Source: CAVPUA01 sp963828015 (GTDB lineage: Bacteria > Actinomycetota > Actinomycetes > Mycobacteriales > Jatrophihabitantaceae). Taken from it: DNA of 64,000 bases. Positions 49,309-59,818 of this stretch are shown piece by piece (positions within the stretch are counted from its first letter, which is position 1; the number at the start of each line of letters is the position of its first letter). The stretch spans positions 806,001 to 870,000 of the forward strand of contig CAWHCD010000006.1 of assembly GCA_963828015.1 (NCBI GenBank), given 5' to 3'. The notes beneath the pieces were generated by a model. The model saw only the letters and a program-made list of their open reading frames with translations, searched no databases and was not told where the DNA came from. A program made the position numbers and the translations under genes.

Positions 49309-49314
49309 TAGCGT
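49309..49314 (+). promoter_or_regulatory. -10 box TAGCGT, probable leaderless start
   Basis: TAGCGT lies eight bases before ATG 49323 but only two before ATG 49317, so it favours 49323 as the start. Confidence 0.35.
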
Positions 49315-49322
49315 TGATGAGG

Positions 49323-49529
49323 ATGACTGATCCCGAGAACGCCGGTCCGCGTTGCTCTGCTCGTGGCTGCCGCGCGGCGGCCACGGTCGAGCTGAGCTGG
49401 CGAAACCCGTCGCTGCACGATCAGTCGCGGGTCAAACTCTGGTTGGCCTGTCCCGACCATGACGATCAGCTGGCCGACTTCCTCGACCGGCGGGGCTTTC
49501 TGCTCGGCCGCGGCGCCCTGACGCCCTAG
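49323..49529 (+). CDS. Small cysteine-containing conserved hypothetical protein
   Basis: Protein of 68 residues divergent from moxR. It has C-x4-C in RCSARGCRAAA, a WRNPSLH element and CPDHDDQLADFLDRRGFL; the three cysteines and nearby histidines could hold one zinc ion. Very similar small proteins lie at this place next to moxR in actinobacteria and are sometimes misnamed acetone carboxylase. Function unknown. ATG 49317 is an alternative start. Confidence 0.72.
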   Translation: MTDPENAGPRCSARGCRAAATVELSWRNPSLHDQSRVKLWLACPDHDDQLADFLDRRGFLLGRGALTP

Positions 49530-49538
49530 ACCTCCGGC

Positions 49539-50576
49539 CTAGCCGCCGATGGCCGACATCGGCCGATCGGGTTGCCGGAAGCCCAGCTGCCCGATGGCAT
49601 GCCCGGCTTGCTTGCCTCGCACCGCTGAGCGGATCAGTTGGCCCAGCTCGCCCACGCTCGCGCCGGCGCGCAGGGGCCCACGCAGATCAGTCTCATCCGC
49701 GGCGAACAGACAGGTCCGCAGTTGGCCGTCGGCCGTGAGGCGCAATCGGTCACAGTCACGACAGAACGGCCGGGTTACCGATGCGATGATGCCAAGGCGT
49801 CCCGGGCGCCGCCGCCATTCGCTCGCGCCGGGTCCGTCAAGCACCTCGAACTCCTCGGCCGGTGCATGCACGGCTGCGCCGGCACGATCGAGCGGGCGCA
49901 GCGTGAATTGCTTGGCAAGGAGGGTCAGCACCTCCTCCGCGCTCACCATGGCTTCGCGGGTCCAGGCGTGGTCGGCGTCCAGCGGCATGTGCTCGATGAA
50001 GCGCAACTCGTACCCGCCCCGCAGGGCCCACTCGAGCAGGGCCGGGGCCTCGTCCAAATTGCGGTCACGCGCCAGTACGGCATTGATCTTGATCGGCGCC
50101 AGGCCGGTGGCCCCGATGGCCGCGATCCCGGCCAGCACGTCATCCAGCCGGTCGCGGCGGGTCAGTTCGCGAAAGCGAGCGGTGTCAAGCGTGTCGAGGG
50201 AAACGTTGATCCGGTCCAGGCCGGCGGCGGCGAGGGCCAGGCTGTCCCGGGCCAGCGTCACGCCATTGGTGGTCAGGGACAGCTCCGGGCGAGGCTCGAG
50301 GGCAGCCAGGCGGGAGATCATCTCCGGCAGCCGCGGATGCAGGGTCGGTTCACCACCGGTCAGGCGGATGGTGACGACGCCGAGGCCGACGAAGACACTC
50401 GCCAGCGCCTCGAACTCGGCGTCGGTGAGCAACTCGGCCCGCCGCAGCCAGGGCAGCCCGTCCTCAGGCATGCAATAGGTGCAGCGCAGCTGACAGCGGT
50501 CGGTCAGCGAGATCCGCAGGTCGGTGGCGGCACGCCCGAACCGGTCGATCAACTGCGACGGCGCGGCCTGCGTCAT
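49539..50576 (-). CDS. moaA: GTP 3',8-cyclase of molybdenum cofactor synthesis
   Basis: Radical SAM enzyme that with MoaC makes cyclic pyranopterin from GTP. The 345 residues have the SAM cluster motif C-x3-C-x2-C (Cys28, 32, 35), GGEPTLHP, and the C-terminal cluster C-x2-C...C (FCRDCDRLRL...RTCLF). It ends in the conserved Gly-Gly. Other Mo-cofactor genes are absent here, but the molybdate transporter lies 9 kb away. It is 20 bases downstream of the ripA-like gene, an unusual position compared with mycobacteria. Confidence 0.95.
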   Translation of the reverse strand: MTQAAPSQLIDRFGRAATDLRISLTDRCQLRCTYCMPEDGLPWLRRAELLTDAEFEALASVFVGLGVVTIRLTGGEPTLHPRLPEMISRLAALEPRPELSLTTNGVTLARDSLALAAAGLDRINVSLDTLDTARFRELTRRDRLDDVLAGIAAIGATGLAPIKINAVLARDRNLDEAPALLEWALRGGYELRFIEHMPLDADHAWTREAMVSAEEVLTLLAKQFTLRPLDRAGAAVHAPAEEFEVLDGPGASEWRRRPGRLGIIASVTRPFCRDCDRLRLTADGQLRTCLFAADETDLRGPLRAGASVGELGQLIRSAVRGKQAGHAIGQLGFRQPDRPMSAIGG

Positions 50577-50596
50577 CTGATCACAGTAGGCCGGGA

Positions 50597-51952
50597 TCAG
50601 GTGAGCGGTCGGGTGGCTCCGTAATAGCCCGATTCAACCTGATTCCAGGGCGTGATCTTGATGACGTCGCCGCTCTGCGGTGCTTGAACGACATTGCCGT
50701 TGCCGATGTAAATCGCGACGTGCCCGATACCGCTGACGGATCCATTGTCGCTCCAGAACAGCAGATCGCCCGGGAGGAAGCTCGCCGAGTTGGGATGCAC
50801 GTGGCCCAGGCTGTACTGGGAGGCCGCGGAGTGGGCGATCGAGCCGTAGTACGGGGCGTAGGCGTACATGACGAGGCCTGAGCAGTCGAACCCGACGATA
50901 TGGCAGTCGTTCCAGGCCGAGCCGCTGACGCAGTCTCCTGTGGTCGGACCGCCGCGGTTCCCGCCGTCCCAGGAGTAGGACCAACCGAGGTACTGCAGCG
51001 CGCGGTTCGCGGCGGTCTGGCCGGCGGCCGCAGTCCATGACCCACTGTCGGTGGCCCCGACCGACACGGCCGGCCCGCTGGCAGTGGTTCGCGAACCAGC
51101 CGGATGAGCGGCGGCGGCAGCGGCCGCCGCCGCAGCTGCGGCCGCGGCGGCGGCCGCTGCCGCCGCGGCGATCCGCGCCTGCTCGGCGACGTAGGCGTCA
51201 TAGGCCTGGCGTTGCCCATTGAGAGTGGCCAGCGTCGCCTGCGCGGTCTGCAGCTGGGCCTGCTGCGAGGCCAGGTTGGCCTGCACGTTCTGCTGCTGGG
51301 CGTTGACCGCGTTGACCGCGTCTACCGCCTCCTGCTGCGCCTGCTGGGCGGCGGTCGCGGCGGCCTGCTGGGTGAGCACCGCCGCCCGGGCGGTGGCATC
51401 GGCATTGGACTTGGCCACCGTCGCGGCGTTGAGGGTGTTGATGGCGTCGAGCTGATGGCTCGCGGCGTAGTTGGTGTAGTCGGAGTTCTGCAGCACAGCC
51501 TGCGGATTGGGCGCCGTCAACAACGCGCCGGCTGTCCCGGTGACCGGGCTATTGATGTACGTGGCCCGCACGAAGTCCTGGTACTGCGCGCGAGCGTTGT
51601 CGACCGTGGTCTGCGCAGCCACGACGTCGCTGGCCGCCTTGGTTGCCGCCGTCTTGGCATCCTCGAGTTGCTGCTTGGCCAGGGCCATCTTCTGCTGCGC
51701 GACCTGCACATCGCCCTGAAGGTGATCCAACTGGGACTGCAGTGCGGCGATCTGGGCGGAGAGCTGGCCGACCTGGTTCGAAAGCGTGTCCTTGGCCGCC
51801 GCGGCGGCGTTGAGCTGCTGATCACTCGGATTGCTCGGCGCCGGATCGGCTGCGGCGTGGATCGGTGCCACCAGTAATACGGCGACGGCGAGCAAGCAGA
51901 CCAGCAGGGCCACGAGTCGACTTCGGCTGCGGGCGGAAAACAAGCTGGGCAC
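50597..51952 (-). CDS. RipA-like NlpC/P60 peptidoglycan endopeptidase
   Basis: Secreted cell-wall hydrolase of 451 residues. The signal peptide (residues 10-35) ends AAADP. A long coiled coil (about 45-260, with LSAQIAALQSQLDHLQGDV and further heptads) should control activity. Then comes a run of 21 alanines and the NlpC/P60 domain, with catalytic cysteine in GFDCSGLVMYA, histidine in GIGHVAIYIG and a third polar residue beyond. It would cleave stem peptides during cell separation. Start is GTG with GAGAGGG upstream. Equivalent in position to ripA/ripB. Confidence 0.93.
   Translation of the reverse strand: MPSLFSARSRSRLVALLVCLLAVAVLLVAPIHAAADPAPSNPSDQQLNAAAAAKDTLSNQVGQLSAQIAALQSQLDHLQGDVQVAQQKMALAKQQLEDAKTAATKAASDVVAAQTTVDNARAQYQDFVRATYINSPVTGTAGALLTAPNPQAVLQNSDYTNYAASHQLDAINTLNAATVAKSNADATARAAVLTQQAAATAAQQAQQEAVDAVNAVNAQQQNVQANLASQQAQLQTAQATLATLNGQRQAYDAYVAEQARIAAAAAAAAAAAAAAAAAAAAAHPAGSRTTASGPAVSVGATDSGSWTAAAGQTAANRALQYLGWSYSWDGGNRGGPTTGDCVSGSAWNDCHIVGFDCSGLVMYAYAPYYGSIAHSAASQYSLGHVHPNSASFLPGDLLFWSDNGSVSGIGHVAIYIGNGNVVQAPQSGDVIKITPWNQVESGYYGATRPLT
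51107..51169 (-). repeat. Poly-alanine tract in the RipA-like protein
   Basis: Twenty-one consecutive alanine codons (GCC, GCG, GCA and GCT mixed) link the coiled coil to the catalytic domain. The mixed codons reduce slippage. Confidence 0.85.
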
Positions 51953-52013
51953 TGGCGCGATCCCTCTCGGTCCTTGGCCCCCGCCCGTTCCTCGAACTTG
52001 GTCAGGGTGTCAC

Positions 52014-52028
52014 GTTCGTACCACGAAC
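52014..52028. promoter_or_regulatory. GTTCGT-ACC-ACGAAC inverted repeat upstream of the RipA-like gene
   Basis: Perfect six-base arms around three bases, 62 bases before the start codon. It could be a protein site or a short RNA hairpin in the leader. It is not a LexA box, whose arms are the other way round. Confidence 0.35.
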
Positions 52029-52089
52029 AGCAACAGTCCCGTCAGAACCATGCGCACCAACACGCGGTAAGTCGGTCATATCGACTAAA

Positions 52090-53043
52090 TTACTCGGTAA
52101 GATTTTGGTGAAGAGCTAGTGTCGCATCACGACGCGCGGCGCGCCAGCGTTCCCACCGCAGGACCGCGAAGTGCGTCACGAGTGCGTAGAGCACGCCGGC
52201 GACGACGTCGACGACGTAGTGCTCGCCCAGGTAGACCAGTGCCAGCCCCATGGCCAGCGGGTACAGCAGCAACAGCCAGCGCCACGGCCGCGGCACCCTG
52301 GGCCAGAGGAACAACACGATGATCGTCGCGAACGCGGTGTGCAGAGACGGCATAGCCGCAACGGGGTTCGCGGCCGCCTGCCCTTCGCTGAGCAGGTTGC
52401 CGGCATGGTTGATGTGCAGCCAGATCCAGCCCCGAGAGGACGCGCGAATCACCGGGTCGATCACTCCGTCGCGGGCGGCGTACCAGGGCGGCGCGGCGGG
52501 GAACAGGGTGTAGGTCAGGAGTCCGAGCACCGACAGCACGATGATCCGCCGGACGAAGCCCAGCCAGGCCTCGCGGTCGCGCAGCCAGAGCACGGCGGCC
52601 ACGATCGGTGTGGCCAGGAAGTGCGACGTATAGACCAGCGTCGCCACCGCGTCATACCAGTGGGGCTGTCCAGGAGTCAGCAGGTGGTTCTGCAACCAGA
52701 CCGTCGGCACCACTCCGAACACCCAGCGATCGACGTCGGCGACGTCGGCCTCATGCAGCGGCAGTCCGATCGCCCGGGCCAGCCCTCGGGATTCGTCGTA
52801 GAGGATCAGCACGATCGTGAAGGGCAGCCAGTCCAGCACGACCCGCCCGAACGCCCGCCACCCCCGGCCCAGGCAGGTGATCCCCAGGCCGGCCAGGATG
52901 ATGATGAAAAGGCTGAAGCGATCCGTGGGCACGCCGACGAAGATCACGATCAGGATCAGCAGGGCAAGGTAGCCCCAGCCGGTGCGGCGGCGGATCAGTC
53001 GCCAGTCCCGCTCCGGCGGGGCCTCTTGCGCCGGTTCTGCCAC
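52090..53043 (-). CDS. PAP2-superfamily membrane phosphatase (Aur1/Ipt1-like)
   Basis: Membrane protein of 317 residues with six to eight hydrophobic segments. The PAP2 motifs are AAMPSLHTAFATIIVLF (histidine as acid) and LVYLGEHYVVDVVAGVLYALV (nucleophile histidine and aspartate). The N-terminal half, with FTIVLILYDESRGLARAIGLPLHEADV and a W-F-G-V-V-P-T-V-W-L-Q block, is like the inositolphosphotransferase Aur1/Ipt1 group, so it may move a phospho-alcohol head group and not just hydrolyse. The acceptor is unknown. Confidence 0.88.
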   Translation of the reverse strand: MAEPAQEAPPERDWRLIRRRTGWGYLALLILIVIFVGVPTDRFSLFIIILAGLGITCLGRGWRAFGRVVLDWLPFTIVLILYDESRGLARAIGLPLHEADVADVDRWVFGVVPTVWLQNHLLTPGQPHWYDAVATLVYTSHFLATPIVAAVLWLRDREAWLGFVRRIIVLSVLGLLTYTLFPAAPPWYAARDGVIDPVIRASSRGWIWLHINHAGNLLSEGQAAANPVAAMPSLHTAFATIIVLFLWPRVPRPWRWLLLLYPLAMGLALVYLGEHYVVDVVAGVLYALVTHFAVLRWERWRAARRDATLALHQNLTE

Positions 53044-53113
53044 CGGCCCAGAGTACGGAGCGGAGGCATTCAGCCTGCTGTTCAGCGCGCCGGTCGCGAA
53101 ACGCGTCGTGATA

Positions 53114-53127
53114 TCTTGACGTCAAGA
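53114..53127. promoter_or_regulatory. TCTTGACGTCAAGA palindrome upstream of acn
   Basis: Perfect 14-bp palindrome 25 bases before the aconitase start, overlapping where RNA synthesis should begin. A near copy lies at 25463-25476. Confidence 0.55.
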
Positions 53128-53152
53128 GAGTTTGTCGACGGAGGAGTTAGTC

Positions 53153-55798
<2,646 letters not shown>

Positions 55799-55833
55799 GT
55801 CTGGTCTTTTCGGGAAAACCTGCTAGCGTCGGT

Positions 55834-55854
55834 TTTGTTCAACGTCTGAACTAA
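55834..55854. promoter_or_regulatory. Putative xylose repressor operator before xylA
   Basis: TTTGTTCA, five bases, TGAACTAA: an almost perfect dyad. A TAGCGT -10-like box (55824-55829) lies just upstream, so a bound ROK repressor would sit on the transcription start. It shares the GTT-N9-AAC core with the site at 59732. Confidence 0.55.
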
Positions 55855-55873
55855 CGATTGCTGAGGTGCCCTC

Positions 55874-57061
55874 ATGAGCCTGGAACCCACCCGCGACGAC
55901 AAGTTCTCCTTCGGTCTCTGGACGGTCGGCTGGCTGGGCCGCGACCCGTTCGGCGAGGCCACCCGGGCTCCCCTCGATCCGGTCGAGGCCGTCCATCGCC
56001 TCTCCGACCTGGGCGCCTACGGCATCACCTTCCATGACGATGACCTCGTGCCCTTCGGCTCCACCGACGCCGAGCGCACGACCCAGATCGAGCGCTTCCG
56101 CAAGGCCCTCGCCGAGACCGGCCTGGTCGTGCCGATGGTGACGACGAACCTGTTCACCCAGCCGGTGTTCAAGGACGGCGGCTTCACCAACAACGACCGC
56201 TCGATCCGGCGCTACGCATTGCGCAAGGTCATGCGCAACCTCGACCTGGCCGCCGAACTGGGCGCGCAGACCTATGTCTTCTGGGGTGGGCGGGAAGGCT
56301 CGGAGTACGACGCCGCCAAGGACGTGAAGGCCGCGCTGGATCGCTACCGCGAAGGCATCGACACGCTGGCCGCCTACGTGAAGGACAACGACTACGGGCT
56401 GCGCTTCGCGCTCGAGCCCAAGCCCAACGAGCCGCGCGGCGACATCCTGCTGCCTACCCTCGGCCATGCACTGGCGTTCATCGCCGAGCTCGAACACGGC
56501 GACATCGTCGGGGTCAATCCCGAGGTCGGGCACGAGCAGATGGCCGGGCTGAACTACACGCAGGGCATCGCCCAGGCCTTGTGGGCCGGCAAGCTGTTCC
56601 ACCTGGACCTCAACGGGCAACGCGGGATCAAGTACGACCAGGACCTCGTCTTCGGCCACGGTGATGTGTTCAGCGCGTTCGCGACTGTCGATCTGCTCGA
56701 GAACGGCGGTCCCGGCGGCGCGCCGGCCTACGACGGGCCGCGTCACTTCGACTACAAGCCCTCACGCACCGAGGACATGAGCGGGGTCTGGGAATCAGCC
56801 GCGGCGAACATGCGCACCTACCTGCTCCTCAAGCAGCGGGCGGCCGCGTTCCGTAGCGATCCCGAGGTGATCGAGGCGCTGGCCGCCGCGAAGGTGCCTG
56901 ACCTGGCCGTACCGACCCTGGCGCCCGGCGAGACCTACGCCGATCTGCTGAGCGACCCGGCCAGTTTCGAGAACTTCGACGTGGTGTCGCCGGGCGAGCG
57001 GGGCGCCGGCTTCGTCCGGTTGAACCAGCTGGCCCTGGAGCATCTGCTCGGCGCGCGCTGA
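55874..57061 (+). CDS. xylA: Xylose isomerase
   Basis: Converts D-xylose to D-xylulose (and glucose to fructose), with two divalent metals. The 395 residues align in number with the Streptomyces enzyme: His54 and Asp57 in ITFHDDD, Glu181 and Lys183 in LEPKPNEPRGD, Glu217 and His220 in NPEVGHEQMAG, and the later metal aspartates in FHLDLNGQRGIKYDQDLVFGHGD. The ATG has GAGGTG upstream. First gene of xylA-xylB-ROK repressor, seven bases before xylB, with an operator in front. Confidence 0.97.
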   Translation: MSLEPTRDDKFSFGLWTVGWLGRDPFGEATRAPLDPVEAVHRLSDLGAYGITFHDDDLVPFGSTDAERTTQIERFRKALAETGLVVPMVTTNLFTQPVFKDGGFTNNDRSIRRYALRKVMRNLDLAAELGAQTYVFWGGREGSEYDAAKDVKAALDRYREGIDTLAAYVKDNDYGLRFALEPKPNEPRGDILLPTLGHALAFIAELEHGDIVGVNPEVGHEQMAGLNYTQGIAQALWAGKLFHLDLNGQRGIKYDQDLVFGHGDVFSAFATVDLLENGGPGGAPAYDGPRHFDYKPSRTEDMSGVWESAAANMRTYLLLKQRAAAFRSDPEVIEALAAAKVPDLAVPTLAPGETYADLLSDPASFENFDVVSPGERGAGFVRLNQLALEHLLGAR

Positions 57062-57068
57062 GCTCACT

Positions 57069-58457
57069 GTGCCACTGGTAATGGGGATCGATTCCTCGAC
57101 TCAGTCGTGCAAGGTGGTTGTGCGTGACCCGCTCAGCGGGGAGCTGGTCCGACACGGGCGGGCCTTGCATCCCGACGGCACCGAGGTCGAACCGCGCTTC
57201 TGGGAAAGCGCCCTGCACGCGGCGATCGCGGAGGCCGGAGGGCTCGAGGACATCGCGGCACTCTCGGTCGGCGGGCAACAGCACGGATTGGTCTGCCTCG
57301 ACGAGGCCGGCGAGGTCGTGCGCCCGGCATTGCTCTGGAACGACACCCGCTCCGGGCCGGCGGCCGCGGAGCTGGTGGCCGAGCGCGGTGCGCCCTTCTG
57401 GGCCACCGCGGTCGGCAGCGTTCCGGTGGCCTCCCTCACGATCACCAAACTGCGCTGGCTGGCCGAGCACGAGCCCGACAACGCAAAGCGGGTGGCTGCG
57501 GTCTGTCTGCCCCACGACTGGCTCACCTGGCGGCTGAGCGGCTCGACGGATCTCGCCGATCTGCGCACCGACCGCAGCGATGCCAGCGGCACCGGCTACT
57601 GGTCACCCCGAGACGGTGAGTATCGCCTCGACCTGCTCCGATCCGCGTTCGGCCGCCTCGTCGACGTGCCCGAGGTGCTCGGCCCCGCGCAATCCGCCGG
57701 GCACACCCACGAGGGCGTCCTGCTCGGTCCCGGAGCAGGCGACAACGCCGCGGCGGCACTCGGGGTCTCGGCCCGCGCCGGTGACGTCGTCATCTCGGTG
57801 GGGACCTCCGGAGTCGTGTCGGCGGTCAGCGCGGTGGCTCCGAACGACCCGTCCGGGCTCGTCGCCGGCTTCGCCTCGGCCACCGGTGACTTCCTGCCCT
57901 TGGCCTGCACGCTCAACGGTGCCCGGGTGCTCGACGCCGTGGGCGCCCTGCTGGGCGTGGATCACGAGGCGTTCTCCCGGCTGGCCCTGTCGGCCGAGCC
58001 GGGCGCCGGTGGCCTGAGTTTCATCCCGTACCTGGAAGGCGAACGCACGCCGAACCTGCCCGAGGCGCAGGGCGCGCTGCAGGGCGTCACGCTGGCCAAC
58101 ATCACCGCGGCCAACCTGGCCCGCGCAGCCGTCGAGGGACTGCTCTGCGGCCTCGTCGACGCCGTGCAGGCACTCGTCGCGCAGGGGGTCGACGCCCAGC
58201 GCTACCTGCTCATCGGCGGCGCGGCGGCATCGCCCGCGGTCCGCGCCATCGCCCCCAGCGTTCTCGGCGCGGCCGTCACGGTGCCCGAAGCCGGTGAATA
58301 CGTGGCCGACGGCGCCGCGCGTCAAGCCGCCTGGGCGCTCGCGGGCGCCGCCGAACCACCGGCGTGGCCGTTGGCCGGGGCCGAGATCTACCGGGCGCCG
58401 GCGGCGCCGCAGGTACACGAGCGCTACGCCGAGGTGCGATCGCTGACCCGCCGATGA
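57069..58457 (+). CDS. xylB: Xylulokinase
   Basis: Phosphorylates D-xylulose, feeding the pentose phosphate pathway. FGGY kinase of 462 residues: opening MGIDSSTQSCKVVV with the phosphate loop, SVGGQQHGLVCLD, PALLWNDTRSG, the catalytic aspartate in GPGAGDNAAAALG (about 225), and ATP-binding RYLLIGGAAASPAVR. Length is a little short for the family (about 480) but complete. GTG start. Its stop overlaps the start of the ROK regulator as ATGA. Confidence 0.96.
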   Translation: MPLVMGIDSSTQSCKVVVRDPLSGELVRHGRALHPDGTEVEPRFWESALHAAIAEAGGLEDIAALSVGGQQHGLVCLDEAGEVVRPALLWNDTRSGPAAAELVAERGAPFWATAVGSVPVASLTITKLRWLAEHEPDNAKRVAAVCLPHDWLTWRLSGSTDLADLRTDRSDASGTGYWSPRDGEYRLDLLRSAFGRLVDVPEVLGPAQSAGHTHEGVLLGPGAGDNAAAALGVSARAGDVVISVGTSGVVSAVSAVAPNDPSGLVAGFASATGDFLPLACTLNGARVLDAVGALLGVDHEAFSRLALSAEPGAGGLSFIPYLEGERTPNLPEAQGALQGVTLANITAANLARAAVEGLLCGLVDAVQALVAQGVDAQRYLLIGGAAASPAVRAIAPSVLGAAVTVPEAGEYVADGAARQAAWALAGAAEPPAWPLAGAEIYRAPAAPQVHERYAEVRSLTRR

Positions 58458-59635
58458 ACGGTGCCGACGCCCGCAGCCCGGCCGGGCAGCAGAGCGTGCG
58501 GGGCCACAACCTCGCCCTGCTTCTCGCGGCCATCGCCGAGCAGCCCGAGGGCGTCTCGCGCGCCCAGCTGGCGGTCATCACCGGGTTGACCCGAGCCACG
58601 GCCGGCGCGTTGGTCGAGGAGCTGATCGCCGCCGACCTGGTCTGCGAGAGCCAGCCCCGCCGCGGAGGACGGGGACGCCCCGGGAGCCCGCTCGCCGTGA
58701 ATCCCAACGGTCCGGCGGGGTTGGGAATCGAGATCAACGTCGACTATGTGGCGGCCTGCATCGTCGATCTCACCGGTGCCGTCCGCGCTATCGAGGTGCG
58801 CCCCAACGATAACCGGACGAACGGGCCGAACAAAGCGCTGCGCCAGGCCGCCCAGCTGGGACGCCGGCTCGCCCTGGACAGCGGGCTGCCCCTCGCCGGT
58901 GCGGTGCTCGCACTGCCCGGGCTGGTCGACGCCAATGCCGTCGTGCGACGCGCGCCCAACCTGCCGGGCTGGACCGATTTCGCCCCGGCCGCGCTCCTGC
59001 GCGAGCACCTACGACTGCCCGCCGGAGCCCGCTTGATCGCCATCGAGAACGAGGCCAACCTCGCCGCGCTCGCCCAGCTCTGGTACGGCCGACCGGACGG
59101 GCTGCGCGATTTCGTGCACGTGAGCGGCGAGATCGGGATCGGGGCCGGCTTCGTCCTGCGCGGTGAGCTGTTTCGCGGGGTGAGCGGCTACGCCGGGGAG
59201 GTCGGGCACGTCATCGTGGAGCCCGGCGGGCCGGCCTGCCACTGCGGTTCTCGGGGCTGTCTCGAACAACTGGCCGGGCAGGAGGCGCTGCTCCGGGCCG
59301 CCGGCTGCCCGACGGTGGAGGTCCTGGTCGAGCGCGCCGGTCAGGGAGACGGCCGCGCCCTCGATGCCCTTGCCCATGCCGGTACCGCCCTGGGCGTGGC
59401 CCTGGTCTCGACCTTGAACGTCATCGACGTGCCCTGTGTCGTGTTGGGCGGTGTCTACGCCGTGCTGGCGCCCTGGATTCGCGCGCCGATCGAGTTCGAG
59501 CTTCGGCGAACGATTGCCGGCTCCTGGGCGCCCCCGACGGTGGTCGCCAGCAGTCTGGGCCGCGATGCCGCCGTCCGGGGCGCGGCGGGGACCGTCGTCC
59601 GCCAGGTGTTGGGCGCTCCCTACGCCCACCGGTAA
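58454..59635 (+). CDS. xylR: ROK-family transcriptional repressor of xylose genes
   Basis: Sugar-responsive repressor of 393 residues. Winged HTH VSRAQLAVITGLTRATAGALVEELIAADLV (about 34-63) precedes a ROK domain with GLGIEINVDYVAACIVDLTG, ENEANLAALAQLW, SGEIGIGAGFVLRGELFRG, GEVGHVIVEPGG, and the zinc motif C-x-C-G-x2-G-C-x-E. It is translationally coupled to xylB, and operators of ROK type lie before xylA and before the transporter. D-xylose as inducer is inferred from context. Confidence 0.92.
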   Translation: MNGADARSPAGQQSVRGHNLALLLAAIAEQPEGVSRAQLAVITGLTRATAGALVEELIAADLVCESQPRRGGRGRPGSPLAVNPNGPAGLGIEINVDYVAACIVDLTGAVRAIEVRPNDNRTNGPNKALRQAAQLGRRLALDSGLPLAGAVLALPGLVDANAVVRRAPNLPGWTDFAPAALLREHLRLPAGARLIAIENEANLAALAQLWYGRPDGLRDFVHVSGEIGIGAGFVLRGELFRGVSGYAGEVGHVIVEPGGPACHCGSRGCLEQLAGQEALLRAAGCPTVEVLVERAGQGDGRALDALAHAGTALGVALVSTLNVIDVPCVVLGGVYAVLAPWIRAPIEFELRRTIAGSWAPPTVVASSLGRDAAVRGAAGTVVRQVLGAPYAHR

Positions 59636-59683
59636 GCGCTTTTGTTACGTAATGGCGTTCTCTAGATGACTGATCGGTAACAA
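59634..59683. promoter_or_regulatory. Dyads at the end of the ROK gene: AAGCGCTT and TTGTTAC...GTAACAA
   Basis: AAGCGCTT (59634-59641) is a LacI-type eight-base palindrome that overlaps the stop codon. TTGTTAC (59642-59648) and GTAACAA (59677-59683) form inverted arms 35 bases apart, and TTACGTAA (59645-59652) is a further palindrome. Likely part of the control region of the sugar transporter. Confidence 0.35.
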
Positions 59684-59731
59684 GTCGGTCTCGGGACAGT
59701 CCGAATGCTTGTCGTTGAGATCTTCGCGACA

Positions 59732-59752
59732 TATGTTGACGCCCGCAACATA
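59732..59752. promoter_or_regulatory. Putative ROK operator before the sugar transporter
   Basis: TATGTTG, seven bases, CAACATA: perfect seven-base arms, 66 bases before the lipoprotein start. It has the same length and GTT-N9-AAC core as the site before xylA. Confidence 0.5.
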
Positions 59753-59818
59753 ATCCAGATCGCCGCCGGGATGCGAGTCGCGGCCGACGATCCTCATCAA
59801 TGAAAGGCGGTACAGCAC

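Noticed and set aside
52014..52028. GTTCGT-ACC-ACGAAC read as a LexA box
   Set aside because: The arms are in the reverse order and the spacer is three bases, unlike CGAAC-N4-GTTCG.
51953..52089. c-di-AMP (ydaO) riboswitch before the RipA-like gene
   Set aside because: Such riboswitches often precede wall hydrolase genes, but the 137-base gap is short and I could not match the conserved core by eye. A covariance-model search would settle it.
55803..55820. Small hairpin GGT-TTTTC/GAAAA-ACC after acn as a terminator
   Set aside because: Short A/T stem with a bulge; too weak to call.
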